The notes: generated by a model from the letters alone, not told the origin. A stretch of DNA of 64,000 nt from Lantana camara (GCA_037501455.1 CM074855.1:31529001-31593000); one strand, 5' to 3'; shown: positions 11,132 through 23,088, numbered from the stretch's first letter. Made by a program: numbers and translations.

Positions 11132-14044
11132 CATTGCCTTTCGAGTCCCCTTAATTGCATTAATTGTGCTTATGAACATGCTTTAATGTTTTGTTTTGCC
11201 TGAAATTAATATGAACTTGAATCCTGCTTATGTGATTGCATTTGCCATGCGTCTCTGTGTGGTTGTCTGTCTGAGTCTGAGCTTTGTGGTCTGTTTTGTG
11301 TGTTCAGTTGTTCAGGGGTTGTCCAGGGAGTGTCTGTCAGCTGTCTGGGTTTCAGTGGGACTTCTTTGTGCTCTTCGGTGTACGGTGAGGTTTTCTTTCT
11401 TTTAGTTAAAGTGACCTAAAACCCTACGTGTATTTTGAAGCCTGCATGTGAACTATATATATATATATATATATATGTATATAGATATGTGTTCGGATAT
11501 GTATTTTGTGGGAATTGGCCCTTTGTTATGAAATCATTTGAAAAACATTTTTGTATACGTATATGTAAGCTATATTTTTCGTTTGTTTGTTTTGAAAAGG
11601 GTTGGCGTGTGTGAACGTTTTGAAATAGCGAGAATACGACTCTGGAGATATGTCGGAAAATTATGAAATTTTGAAATTAATTAAAATTATGAATTATGAA
11701 TTACGAAATGGGCCCCGGTGAAGTGGTATGTGATTTTCGGGTCGACCATGGGGTCGCCGGGCTCTCACATCAACACAACTCCACCAACGGGAGACTTAGA
11801 TCTCCTATGCCGACGGAGCGCTTCGGGCTGGCCGTCGAAGGAGCGGGCGGGATCCCCCAACTCAAAACTTATGACGAGAGAACGGGGTTGAGGATGGCCA
11901 TCCTCATCCCCAACCGGAGAAGGAGGATTGTTTATGAATTTTGTAAATATTTCGCTTTGAATATGAGTATGAGTATGAAAGGAGTAAGTGGTTTAGAAAC
12001 TCGTTCTCGCCGAGTTTGTTTGATTTCGATTCTGAATTTGGTTCGTGAAACGGGAATGGATTCATAATTAATAAAATTGGTTGATTTTGGCCTTTGGGCC
12101 TTAAACTCTTTTATATATTTATTATCACGGGAAAAATGTTTAGATTGCAAAAACCATGCTCCGGTTCATGAACTTTTAAATTTGATATATGCTCTGTTCG
12201 TATGTATATGTATGGGTGCGTGTGTTAGCCCCCTCACCAGTCGTTAGGACTGACCCCTCCTCGTTGTTTCTTTTTCCCCCTTCTTTTGTTTGAGTTGCAG
12301 GCTTGCTTTGGAGTTCGTTGGAGCTAGGCGATTGAGTCGAGTCTTTCGTTTTGCTCGGGTTGAGTTCAGTCTTTGTATTTGTGTAGGTTTTGTATTCGTT
12401 TGAATTTGATTTAATTTGTTTAATGTATAAGTTTACTTTATTCGTTTAGTTATATCACTCTGAACAGATTTATATTTATGTTTTGAATATATGATTTTTC
12501 GGGACAGGTTAGGACAGGGCTTGGATTAGTAGAACCCGTTTTGATTGTATGTTATTCGGGACAGGTTAGGACAGGTTTCCTTGTTTAGTTGAACCCGTTT
12601 AGTTGATGTTTACTTATTTTCTGGATTATATGAATTAGGTTCGTTGCACGAAGTTTTTAAAAGTTCGTATTTTTGAAATGCTTCCGCATCCTGCTTGTGT
12701 TTTCTCTTGCGTACTCGGTACAGGGTCTAGACCGCCTAGCCTTAGGTTGGATTTTTGTTTGTCACCCGTTCGCTGTGAGTTGGTGAGTGTGCGGACTTTC
12801 CATTTCGTACACGTGTCGGGTCATAGTACGGGGGTGTGGTGCCCCACCGCTCGGGGTGCTACATGACTTGTGTGCCCTTTCTATTTGTGCATTTAAATTA
12901 TTATAATTACGTGATTATATGATTATCTTTATTATTATTTGAGTTTTTGTGAGTACTTGAACTATTTGAATTTGAATTCATGAATGTTGGATTGATTTGC
13001 GCTTGGAAGTTTTCAATGCTTGTCGTTTCTATATGGAATGAACTCGAAATTTTGTGGAATGTTAATATGTTTGAGTTATGTGTGTCTTGAATGTGTATAT
13101 ACGCTCATTACGTGTTTTTGGATTCGTTTGTTTGCGTTTTTATTTACTTTTGTACGTTTGGAACCAAATTGGGGGCTAACGAGCAATTAGCACACCCTTG
13201 GTTCCGTATGTGATAACTTGAGCTCGGGAACTCAGAATCGAGTTCCATCACCTCTTTGGACTCGTATCGTCGATTCGGATCCAATGGAACAAACTTTATA
13301 TTTTTATAAGATCATTTGGACCCTCAAAATTCAACCGGAACGAGCCTCTTGCGCCTAAAACGACTAAACATTGACTTTCTCCACATTACGACCCTATCTG
13401 ACGCCCTTAGACCCTAAAACCAAGACCTAACCCACTTGATACACTCTCTCACTTCCCCATTCAGCCCCCCACCAAAGCCCACTCTCTCCCACACCCAAAA
13501 TCTCAGCCAATAAAGAAAGAAGAGGAAGGAGATACACTATTCACACCTTGACAAATTAAGTTCATTTCTCCTTCAAACCTTCTCCAAATTGAAAGGTAAC
13601 CCCATATTTGTGTAGCTTTTCTCCTTGTAGTCATTATATTATAGGTATTGCATAATTTTTTCAAGTTTTAAATATAGCATGAGGAAGATGATGAATAGTG
13701 TAGGGTTTTAACATTTTTATGAATTTACTTGATTCTTTTTAGATTTCTTTGAGTTGTATGAGTGTTAAATGGACCTAATAGATGCATTTATGATTGCATG
13801 GAATGATATGGCTTGGTGGGTGAGAATTCATGGAGTTACCATTAATAACTTTGAAGGTTTTTGGAAGAATTCGTGCTTGATCATGTCCTTTGCATGTATA
13901 GCTTGTTTTAACTCATTTCTTGGCATGAATTGCATGAATCTTGATCACAAGAACTTACCTTAATTTCTTGGTGTATGTTTTTGGTTGGTTTGAGCTTTTG
14001 GGGTGAAACCAGGGCTAAATTCCGAAGAATTCAGCCCAGGGGTA

Positions 14045-14180
14045 CCCTAACACCCGTTAGGGCTTTTTGGTGTTTTGGGAGCTAACGTGGGGTGGCTACT
14101 GACCCCCCTAACGGGGGTTAGTACTTAACGCCCGTTAGTCCAGGTCTAGTTGCTACTGATCTGGCTAACGACCGTTAGTC
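14045..14180 (+). repeat. Dyad cluster of LTR A, element 1 copy (CTAAC-N4-GTTAG arms)
   Basis: Sites are CCCTAACACCCGTTAGGG (14045-14062, perfect 7-bp arms), CTAACGGGGGTTAG (14108-14121), TTAACGCCCGTTAG (14125-14138) and CTAACGACCGTTAG (14165-14178), plus a weaker GCTAACGTGGGG site at 14081. Centres are ACCC, GGGG, GCCC and GACC. Spacing is less regular than in the other clusters. The solo copy of the same family has wholly different arms. Confidence 0.78.
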
Positions 14181-14946
14181 ATTGGTGAAGGATTTAGGGC
14201 AGCCCCTGCCTTCGGGGGGTGTGTGTTGTTTTCTCGTTTTCTTGCTTCGTTGATCGTTTCCTTGACCTGTTTATGACTTGTATGTCTTGTATACATGTTA
14301 ATATAAGTGCAATGACTAATGTATTTATTTTAAGGCTCGTTTTGATATGAATTCTTTAGGTTATGAACTTAAACGGGTCGGAATGTTTCCATGAATATAT
14401 GAAATGATTGTTTACATGTCTTCAAGGCATTAATTGTGTACAAGAACGTTTCCATGACATGATATCATCCTTTATGCATACATATCATATTCATTGCATT
14501 GTCGTGCGTCTTATATGGTCAATTGAGTCTCACATCACTTTATTTGTACAGATCCGGGTCCAGTTGGCGACGAAGGCGAGCAGTGAAGCTTTTGTTCCTT
14601 TCTTTTGTCTCTAAAGGTGGGTTTCTCTACTATTTAGTTAAAAGACCCTATATACTCCCAATGTGTAAAGGATTTCGGCCAAAATTAGTATATGTATATA
14701 GAGTCATTTTCCAAAAGTCTATGATTTGAACGTAAATCCCTTCTTTTATGAACCCTACCGAAATATTTTGTTGAGGAATGAATGAATGCACAAAATGGGG
14801 CCCAGGGACTTAGTGTGAGTGGCTATCCGGGGAGGCATGGGCTGACGGTGATCCCTCACACTAGTTCAACCAAAATATGGTGATACTGGACCTCGCCAGG
14901 AGATTGGCGGGGAATGGGAGCTGATTGCCATATGGGGAGTCATGTA

Positions 14947-16896
14947 TGTTGGAAAACACGAATCAGAAAGCAGCGGAATTTAAAAATTTTTCCCAACAAA
15001 AGGATCTAGGACTCGCAATCGTGTAACCAAATTCGTAAAGATAGAAAACTTACTTTTCTTTTATTCTTTCTTGAAGCGTTTCAAGCCACCCAAGAACGCT
15101 CTTCACGCGGCTTGATCCCCTCTCCTTGGTAAAGCTCGAATCTTCAAACTTCTAACTTGAAGTCTCTAGAGAAAGTCCACCAACTTGATCACAATCTAAC
15201 TAGTAAGGATGCTAGTTCTCTAGTTAGTGTTTGGGCTTAACCTAGGGTTTAATTTAATCTTGGAGAAAGGAAGGTGTTCAACACATGAACCAAGAATTGT
15301 CTATTAGCTCTAAAGGGGAGCTCGAGCTCCCCTATATATAGGCAAGGGAGTGCCGAAATTCCTAGTCCTTTATGGGCTAGGATTTTGGTCCCTCTCTCCT
15401 ATTACTTGAGGATCAAGTATTTTCAACCTTGACTTTGAATTCTAATTCTAGTCAACTTTGAAGAGAGCTTAAAAAAAATATCCAAACTATTTTTGGATAA
15501 TTTTATACTTTATTTATTATAAAATAAATAACTTATTTTATCTAATTAATTAATTCATAATTAATTAACTAGATTATTTTCTCCAAAATTAGACTTTCTT
15601 TTTAATTCAAAATTAAACCAAAGTCTATTAAATAATTAACTAATTAATTATTTAATATATATATAATATATATATATATACACGTGTGTGACACGTGTCA
15701 CAGTGACACGTGTCACTCACGTGATCCACACGTGTGAATTCACACGTGTGGAACCCTCTTGGTCCGATTAACTCGTTTAATCATTTTCAAGCCTCAACTC
15801 ATGTAACCAAGTTGTTGTGTGTGACCCTCTAGGTTCTCAATTCAATTAGCAGTGACCCCAATTAATTAATTCACTAATTAATTAATCAGTCCACAGATTA
15901 AACGACCATAGTCTAGCAACAGGTGTTTAACCCCTAGCTGAATTGGAATGTTCGGATTCGACAGAACCTTTAAGTCATTGAATCATGTGAGATACAATCC
16001 TCCTACTTACTATCTCTCAACCAAGATCTAGGGCAAGGGAATAATCAGAACCCTAATAATCCGGTCTTAAAGCTAAGTGCATTTCATATCCATTTGATCT
16101 CAATCCAAGAAACCCTTTTCTTGATGTCTTGATCTACTGCCTTGGCCAAGGACTCCATATGGCATATGAATGACTTACACAATAAGAGATCACCTTGCAA
16201 ATGCAAGTGTAGGTCCTTTCTTGATTCTCATTCACTTTCATGAATCACTTGTGCAGCCCCAGCATAAGCCTTGAATCAGTTGTCTAAGGCGACACCCTTT
16301 AAAGCTTATACCTAAGACTACAGAGTTAACTCATAAAGTGACAAGGAACCTCAAGTCTAAGGATCAATTAATCACATCAATGACTCGTGAGATATTTCCT
16401 AATCTGGAAGTTTCCATTTCCTGAAATAGAAACTTCCTTTCCCATTTAGGAATGTTCTCACACGGGGCACCTCAGTGAACTTACTTATTAAAGTAAGCAC
16501 CCTCATGTATCACGCACGTATCAACTATACACTTTGCACCTCCATGAAACAAGGTGGTCCTTCTTAAGGGCGTGATCCCACAAGCAAGCCTTAGAGGAGT
16601 CAGGTTGACACTCCCACTGTCTGTAGGACTCATCGGCTTGGAGTATTTTACTAATCATGACTTATGTGATATAGGGCTCGTTTCATGAACCATTTCACCT
16701 AAATGGTAGAGTCCTATAGTCATCAGGATTAGGGGAGTTCTCATACATGCACAGCTAAAGTAAACGCATACCAAACAAGAGCATATAAAGAAGTGTTGCC
16801 TCAATTCGTTATTTCATTCAAAGATTGTCTGTGATTACAATAAGGAAAAGCACAAAGCGGATATACAATCGGCTTTTTAGGGCACTATTCCTAACA
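14947..16896 (-). repeat. 3' LTR of the copia element
   Basis: 1950 bp, identical by eye to 23107-25056. It carries the same promoter signals as the 5' copy: a cluster of CACGTG boxes at 15681-15748 and a TATA box at 15332-15341. Confidence 0.97.
15681..15748 (-). promoter_or_regulatory. Six-fold CACGTG (G-box/ABRE-like) array in copia U3, 3' LTR copy
   Basis: CACGTG occurs six times in 68 bases: 15681, 15692, 15707, 15718, 15729 and 15743. Two are inside perfect TGACACGTGTCA palindromes (15689-15700 and 15704-15715), and two form an inverted pair around GAATTC. CACGTG with flanking GTC/GAC is the core bound by plant bZIP and bHLH factors (ABA, light and stress response). On the element's strand the array lies about 340-415 bp upstream of the TATA box. 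The functional role is inferred. Confidence 0.8.
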
Positions 16897-16908
16897 ATCT
16901 CCCACTTG
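16897..16908 (-). other. Polypurine tract of the copia element
   Basis: On the minus strand AAGTGGGAGAT abuts the LTR start TGTTAGG, the typical plus-strand primer of plant copia elements. It is four bases downstream of the polyprotein stop codon. Confidence 0.88.
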
Positions 16909-16912
16909 CCCG

Positions 16913-19900
16913 TCAAAGCCATTCTAAAGCTACTCTAAGTCCCATCTTCTGAAGATGACCTTGGAAAGCTTCTCGACTAAGGGGTTTAGTAAGTGGATCT
17001 GCCACGTTCTCTGCTGATGTGACCCTCTCAATTAGCACATCTCCTCTTTTGATAATATCACGGATTAGGTGATACTTCCTCATAATGTGCTTGGTCCGTT
17101 GGTGAGATCTTGGTTCTCTTGCTTGAGCAACCGCCCCAGTGTTGTCACAAAACACAGTAATGGGGTCTTTCATGCTAGGAACAACATTCAATTCTTGAAT
17201 GAAGTTTCTAATCCAAACACCTTCCTTAGCTGCATCATTTGCAGCTAAGTATTCGGCCTCAGTGGTCGAATCAGCAGTGGTAGTTTGCTTGGAACTCTTC
17301 CAACTCACTGCTCCGCCGTTTAGGCAGAAAATGTATCCTGACATTGACTTAAAATCATCTAAGTCAGATGCAAAGCTTGCATCGCAGTATCCTTCGACAG
17401 TAAGATCTTTCTGACCTCCGTAAACTAAGAATAAATCTTTAGTACTTTTCAAGTACTTAAGAATATTCTTCACGGCAGCCCAGTGACCATCTCCAGGGTC
17501 AGATTGGAAACGACTTGTTACACTAAGTGCATAAGCCACATCCGGTCGAGTACATAACATTGCATACATTATGCTACCTATTGCTGATGCATAAGGTGTA
17601 TGAGTCATTCTTTCCTTCTCAAGGTTAGTCTTAGGACACATCTTCTTTGAAAGACATGTTCCTACACTCATAGGAAGGTTCTTAACCTTTGCTGACTCCA
17701 TATTGAATCTCTTCAATACTTTGTCAATGTACATCGACTGTGATAGTCCTATTAACCTTCTAGATCTATCTCTATAGATTTTAATTCCAAGGATATAGGA
17801 CGCATCACCAAGATCTTTCATCTCGAATTGGTTCGATAACCATAACTTAGTCACTTTCATGTCATCCTTCGAATTCCCAATAAGAAGGATGTCATCAACA
17901 TAAAGTACTAAGAATTGCACTGAGGTCTCCAATTCCTTTCTATACACACATGACTCATTCGAAATTTGGATGAAGCCAAACGCTTTGACCGATTCATCAA
18001 ATCGAATGTTCCAATTCCTAGAAGCCTGTTTCAATCCATAGATTGACCTTTGGAGTTTGCAAACCTTTTGCTCACTCCCACTGAATGTGAAACCTATGGG
18101 TTGCTCCATATAAATGTCTTTGTCAATGTCACCATTGAGAAAGGCAGTTTTCACATCCATTTGCCATATCTCATAGTCATAATATGCAGCAATGGCAAGC
18201 ATGATTTGAATGGACTTTTGCATTGCAACTGGTGAAAAGGTTTCGTCAAAGTCCACGCCGGGTCTCTGAGTGAATCCTTTTGCAACCAGTCTTGCTTTGT
18301 AGGCTGCAATGCTTCCATCAACTCCAAGCTTTCTCTTAAAGATCCATTTGCAACCTATAGGTTTGACCCCATCAGGCAAATCTACCAAGGTCCAAACTTG
18401 GTTGGAGTTCATGGAATCCATTTCGGATTTCATGGCTTCTATCCACTGTTCAGAGTCAGAATCTGAAAGTGCCTCCTCATATGTTGAAGGATCATTATCC
18501 TTTTGAGAGATTTCATGGAAGAATCCATACCATCTCTCCGGCTGTCTAGGAGTACGTTCAGAACGCCTTAGAGGAGGATTTACATGTGTATCGAAATTCG
18601 TGATTGGTTGTAGTTGATCAGAGTGGGACGTTTCTTCAGTGGGTGGTATGGGGTCACTTTGTACTTCTTCTAATTCTATGATCTTGCCTTTCTTTTCTTT
18701 AAGGAACGGTTCCTCAAGAAAAGTGGCATTTCTGGAAACAAACACCTTTTGTTCAGATTGATCATAGAAGTAGTATCCTATGGATTCCTTAGGATAACCT
18801 ACAAAGTAGCATAAGTTAGAACGAGATTCTAACTTATCTCCCACTGTCCTCTTCACGTAAGCAGGACAACCCCAAATTCTTAAGTAAGAATAACTAGGGA
18901 TTTTACCATGCCACATTTCATAGGGCGTTTTAGGGACTGACTTAGAGGGAACAAGATTCAAAATCTTTGCTGCACTTTCTAGGGCATAACCCCAGAAAGA
19001 AGGCGGTAAGTCAGTGAAACTCATCATGGAACGAACCATATCAAGTAGGGTTCGATTCCTTCTCTCAGAAACTCCATTAAGCTGAGGAGTTCCCGGAGGA
19101 GTCCACTGAGAGATAATCCCATTACCTTTGAGATGATTAAGGAATTCTTCACTAAGATATTCGCCTCCTCGATCAGATCGAAGTGCTTTGATCTTGTGAC
19201 CAGTTTGGTTCTCAACCTCCTTTTGAAATTCTAAGAATTTCTCAAAAGCTTCAGATTTATACTTCATTAAGTATACATAACCATACCGACTAAAGTCGTC
19301 AGTGAAGGTTATGAAATACTGATGATTGTTTCTTGTGCTTACACTAAGCGGTCCACAAACATCAGTATGGATCAAATCCAGAACCTTAGAGGCACGTTCC
19401 ACAGTTCCTTTAAAAGGAACTTTGGACATTTTTCCTTTGAGACAGGATTCGCAAGAAGTTAACTCTTTGAGATCATTTTCAGAGAATGATCCTAAAGTGT
19501 TTATCTTGCTAATTCTGTTCTTGGAAATGTGTCCTAATCTAGCGTGCCATAAGGGAGCTGAAACTTTGTCATCTCTCTTACGCTTTGTTTCTCGTTGTAT
19601 ATTCATAATATTGATATTTTGAGTTAGGTAAAGTCCATTACTTAGAGTACCGATATGAACGGAAGAGTTGTTCCGTTTGATAAAGTATTTACCATTCTTA
19701 ATATAAGTTTCATAACCTTCGCAATCTAATATTGGAACTGAAATTATATTACGAATAATGCTCGGTACATAAAGGACTTTGTTTAATACTAACTCAAAAC
19801 TACCTAAATCTAATCTAATTGTGCCTAAAGCTCGAGCTTCAACGTTTGAGCCATCGCCGATCTTCAAGACACATTCTCCTTCTTTGAGTTGTTGGACTTC

Positions 19901-20833
19901 ACTTAGCATCTGTACATCATTACAGATATGAGTTCCACAACCGGTATCAAGTACCCAAGAACTAGAATTAATAGAAAGATTTACTTCAACGAGAAAGATA
20001 CCTTTCTTTAGAGTAGCCTTGTACTCTAGGCAGTTTCTCCTCCAATGTCCCGCTTTGCCACAATGGAAGCAAACATCCTCTTTCTGATCACGCTTCTTCT
20101 TTTGGGCCTTCCCCTTCGAAATGCCACCAGTGGGCCTAAGGGGTTTCTTCTTCTTCTTTTGGGCTTTCTTGCCCTTACCTTTAGAAGGCCCAGAAGAGGA
20201 AGATGGAGCATTCACCATCAAAACCTTATTGTCCTTCTTGATCGTGCTTTCAGCAGTCACAAGCTGACTAATCAGCTCAGCTACAGTAGCACCAGCATGA
20301 TTCATGTTGAAGTTAAGGACAAATGGGTTGAATGATGGTGGGAGCGAAGCTAGCAACAGATCCACTGAAAGCTCATCTTTCAGCGGCATGTCCATGGAGG
20401 CAAGTTTCTCAGTAAGGGCAAGAAACTTGAGTCCATATTCATGGACACTTGAACCTTCCCTCATTCTCAAGTGGAATAATTCCTTTGAAGTGTTATACCT
20501 TGTAACACGTTCATGAGGGCGGTAAAGTTGCTCTAAGTGGTCGTAAATCTCCCAAGCAAATTCCATGGCCTCATGTTGTCTTTGCAAGTCCGGAGACATG
20601 TTAGCCAACATAAGACAACGGGCTTGGAGATTATCATCCTTCCACTTCTGAATCGCGTCCCGCTCGGCCCGAGTGGGAGCCTCCCCTTCAGGAGTAGGCT
20701 CCCCTTCGAAGAGAACATAAGTTCTCTTCTCAGAATCTAAAATGATTTTTAGATTCCTCAGCCAATCAGAATAGTTGGGACCAGTCAACTTGTTTGACTC
20801 GAGGATCGATACAAGAGGGTTTTTGGTTGCCAT
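16913..20833 (-). CDS. Copia Gag-Pol polyprotein, intact (1306 aa)
   Basis: One uninterrupted frame encodes all proteins of the element. Gag (UBN2/DUF4219 type) covers about residues 1-250, with a lysine-rich stretch at 218-252. A CX2CX4HX4C zinc knuckle, CFHCGKAGHWRRNC, is at 255-268. Protease has the DTG active site at 296-298. Integrase has H430, H435, C461, C464 for zinc, and catalytic D491, D554 and E590. Reverse transcriptase spans about 812-1060 with YVDD at 978-981. RNase H (about 1145-1290) has D1151, E1192/E1194 and D1230. All key residues are present and length is usual for plant copia. The ATG at 20833 is the first in frame with gag. The product would be cleaved into particle, protease and enzymes in cytoplasmic particles. 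Nothing breaks it, so activity is plausible. Confidence 0.97.
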   Translation of the reverse strand: MATKNPLVSILESNKLTGPNYSDWLRNLKIILDSEKRTYVLFEGEPTPEGEAPTRAERDAIQKWKDDNLQARCLMLANMSPDLQRQHEAMEFAWEIYDHLEQLYRPHERVTRYNTSKELFHLRMREGSSVHEYGLKFLALTEKLASMDMPLKDELSVDLLLASLPPSFNPFVLNFNMNHAGATVAELISQLVTAESTIKKDNKVLMVNAPSSSSGPSKGKGKKAQKKKKKPLRPTGGISKGKAQKKKRDQKEDVCFHCGKAGHWRRNCLEYKATLKKGIFLVEVNLSINSSSWVLDTGCGTHICNDVQMLSEVQQLKEGECVLKIGDGSNVEARALGTIRLDLGSFELVLNKVLYVPSIIRNIISVPILDCEGYETYIKNGKYFIKRNNSSVHIGTLSNGLYLTQNINIMNIQRETKRKRDDKVSAPLWHARLGHISKNRISKINTLGSFSENDLKELTSCESCLKGKMSKVPFKGTVERASKVLDLIHTDVCGPLSVSTRNNHQYFITFTDDFSRYGYVYLMKYKSEAFEKFLEFQKEVENQTGHKIKALRSDRGGEYLSEEFLNHLKGNGIISQWTPPGTPQLNGVSERRNRTLLDMVRSMMSFTDLPPSFWGYALESAAKILNLVPSKSVPKTPYEMWHGKIPSYSYLRIWGCPAYVKRTVGDKLESRSNLCYFVGYPKESIGYYFYDQSEQKVFVSRNATFLEEPFLKEKKGKIIELEEVQSDPIPPTEETSHSDQLQPITNFDTHVNPPLRRSERTPRQPERWYGFFHEISQKDNDPSTYEEALSDSDSEQWIEAMKSEMDSMNSNQVWTLVDLPDGVKPIGCKWIFKRKLGVDGSIAAYKARLVAKGFTQRPGVDFDETFSPVAMQKSIQIMLAIAAYYDYEIWQMDVKTAFLNGDIDKDIYMEQPIGFTFSGSEQKVCKLQRSIYGLKQASRNWNIRFDESVKAFGFIQISNESCVYRKELETSVQFLVLYVDDILLIGNSKDDMKVTKLWLSNQFEMKDLGDASYILGIKIYRDRSRRLIGLSQSMYIDKVLKRFNMESAKVKNLPMSVGTCLSKKMCPKTNLEKERMTHTPYASAIGSIMYAMLCTRPDVAYALSVTSRFQSDPGDGHWAAVKNILKYLKSTKDLFLVYGGQKDLTVEGYCDASFASDLDDFKSMSGYIFCLNGGAVSWKSSKQTTTADSTTEAEYLAANDAAKEGVWIRNFIQELNVVPSMKDPITVFCDNTGAVAQAREPRSHQRTKHIMRKYHLIRDIIKRGDVLIERVTSAENVADPLTKPLSREAFQGHLQKMGLRVALEWL

Positions 20834-21039
20834 TTCAAAACACGTAGAGAATCACAGAATCTACGACCTAAATGGTGAAACAGAGAACTAGTGAGCATGC
20901 TGAATTATAACGATATACAAAAGATAAGGTCTTTAATCTATTGTAGCTCCCACTGTTTTTCAAAGATCTAGAATTCCCAAAGATCTAAGAGGAACACGTT
21001 TCCCAATGGGTACTAAGATCCTAGGCATTTTACCTCGAA

Positions 21040-21361
21040 CCCACGACTCGCGGACATTCTAAGTAAGAACCCTAGGTAGGTACAACTTACCAATTCTAAC
21101 ACCTTTAGAACTCTCAGTAATTATTTTTGCATCACCTATCTTTCAATATGGACCCACGACTCGTGCGACATCCATATTTACTTAGGTGTTAAGCTAGACC
21201 CATCAATCATAAGATCATGACCAAAACTTAGTTCGAACGACCCACGACTCGCGGACATCGCCCTTGCCAAAATTGACCACGAAATATTGATCATTTAAAA
21301 TGATCAATTAGGTAACTAAGAACTAGTAAGCTCCACTAGCTATCCCACGACTCGCGGACAA
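21040..21361 (-). repeat. Four-copy 18-nt motif CCCACGACTCGCGGACAT (+ strand)
   Basis: Copies start at 21040, 21153 (one inserted base), 21241 and 21344 (last base differs), at spacings of 113, 88 and 103 bp. The sequence between copies is unrelated, so this is a dispersed motif rather than a simple tandem duplication. It is conserved while its surroundings are not, which suggests a bound site in the leader RNA or DNA. Confidence 0.85.
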
Positions 21362-22529
21362 TAACTAGCTTTACTTACTAAACTTAAAACCTATTGATGG
21401 AATGCTAGGAATTTAATTCAAAACTTGCATCTCGAATTAAACACCTATTTGTTCGAAATTAGCTTAATATTTAATGGGAATTTTCGAATCAACCGGAGAG
21501 TTGTCCGGTTCGACCTCACCAACATATATGTTATCCAATTTTATTAGTCTTGATTAATGCAAGTACACTTAAATGCATTTCAAACAAGCACATAAACAGA
21601 TAACATGTCCTAGCATGATACTAACATGTAATGATCATGGGTTCTACCTATCTTATGCGTGATATGTGGGAGCCACTCCACAATCACAAGTTCTAACATA
21701 CATGCCACATAAACAGTTCAAATCACATAAGGGAAAGCGGTAACAAAATACGAGCCCTATCTCTATTACATTTAACAATTGAGATTCCCCTCCCTAACAT
21801 TTTGAGGGGTCTTCACTTATGGCCTCCTTGTTACTTGAATGTGGTCCATCTTACTCCATGGGTGCATTGTCTCCAAAATGAAAATAAAACCTCACCACCT
21901 ATCTCTACTCTCAAATTACAATAAAAAGAAAAAGACATAAAGTAATAAGGCTCAATCTTCATATTGGCCTTAGACAATTACACGGGGCATACCCCGGCCT
22001 CAAAAACAGTAATATGGAAAGCCACATAATAAATCACATAACAGTACGCACATAAGTGAGGCTCCAACCTCAATTGAAAAACGCAACTATAGGGCTCCAA
22101 CCCCAATTGAAACCATTCATGTGCATAAATTAAAACCATACATAGATCTAAACCCATGATCACCTAACATGCTTTTGCGAGAATTTAAATTTAGCCAATA
22201 AATTAAAATTCTCGTTTCAAGTCCTAATGACTCAAAACACGACTTAGATGCAATTCTTGTTCAAGAGCCTTTTCAATAAAACCCGAAAAACATTAAACTA
22301 ATAAAATTCCAATTAATTTCCAAAATTAATAATTTTATTCTTTCATTATTTTCAGAAAATAATATTCATAATTTTTCCAAAAAAACCAAATCGCTTTAAT
22401 TTCTCAAAAATCCCAATTTAATCAAAATTTTAAAATAATTTTATTTTACCAAAACTGATTTTAAAAGATAAAATTAAAATAAAATTAAATCGGGATTTTA
22501 CGGACTGAAAACACGAAAAACACGAAACA

Positions 22530-22830
22530 CGAAAACGGGCCCGAAAAGGGGCCTAGCATCGCGCGGTACAGACGCGCAGCAGCGCGCGCACAGCGCGCGG
22601 CAGTTGCCGCTCGCGTGCGCGCGCCGGCCGCGCATCATGCGCCCGCCGCGACTAGGCGGACTGGGCAGGGCGTCCGGCACGGCCTGGGCAGGCGTCCCGC
22701 GCGGTTGCGGGACGGACTGGGCGGGCGCGCCTAGGCGCGCCGGGGACGGCTCCCGCGCTGTTGCGGGAGGAGCTGGGCGGCGCGACGGGCCTGGGCGTGC
22801 GACATGCTAGCACGCCTAGGCTCGTTGCTT
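22530..22830 (-). other. GC-rich structured block of the copia leader
   Basis: An extreme GC block in an AT-rich leader. It contains a perfect 8-bp hairpin, CGTCCCGC-GCGGTT-GCGGGACG (22693-22714), and a related 7-bp one, CTCCCGC-GCTGTT-GCGGGAG (22750-22769), where both arms changed together. Between them is a perfect 18-nt palindrome, GGCGCGCCTAGGCGCGCC (22724-22741). Paired changes in the two arms argue for a kept stem-loop. A packaging or RNA-dimer role is my inference. Confidence 0.75.
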
Positions 22831-23088
22831 TTCGTGTTCGTTTCGTATTTCTGGGTTTCTCGAAAACCCGGTTCAATCCAAAAATTAAAAATTCGATTTA
22901 AATATATTTCAATCAAAACGGTTTTCAAAATCACAATTTAAGAAAACAGTTTCAGAAATTCAGGAAAAAATTACAGTTTCGTATTTCAGGCTTTCTAAAA
23001 GAACTCATGAATACCTAATTCGCATCTAAGCCTAAGAATTTCTACCAAATTCAGAATAATTGAGACGAATCAGAAACACGATTAACGA

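Larger units (their letters stand above)
9057..12863 (+). mobile_element. Solo LTR, family B (3807 bp), inserted in element 1 3' LTR
   Basis: It starts TGTAACATCCC and ends GGTGCTACA with a perfect TSD TGACT at 9052-9056 and 12864-12868. The interrupted host sequence matches the uninterrupted copy at 26800-26815. It has the common 3' module (CCCGTTCGCTGTGAG near 12767) and the AGGACTGACCCC box (12245). It also has a strong donor-like ATG|GTGAGTCC at 10463, an acceptor-like TTTCAG ending 11355, a second donor-like ACG|GTGAGG at 11385 and an acceptor-like GTTGCAG ending 12300. Unlike the other long LTRs it shows no clear dyad cluster between the first two sites. Confidence 0.93.
20834..23088 (-). 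other. Long 5' leader of the copia element
   Basis: About 2.25 kb between the primer site and gag with no coding frame of note. It holds a four-fold repeat of an 18-nt motif (21040-21361) and a very GC-rich block with hairpins (about 22530-22830). Such leaders carry packaging, dimerisation and translation signals in retroelements; which part does so here is not shown by the sequence. Confidence 0.85.

Noticed and set aside
17199..20740. Plus-strand frames inside the copia polyprotein gene
   Set aside because: Shadows of the intact 1306-codon minus-strand frame.
22498..22876. Arginine/alanine-rich frames in the GC block of the copia leader
   Set aside because: Composition effect in a leader; hairpins explain the sequence better.
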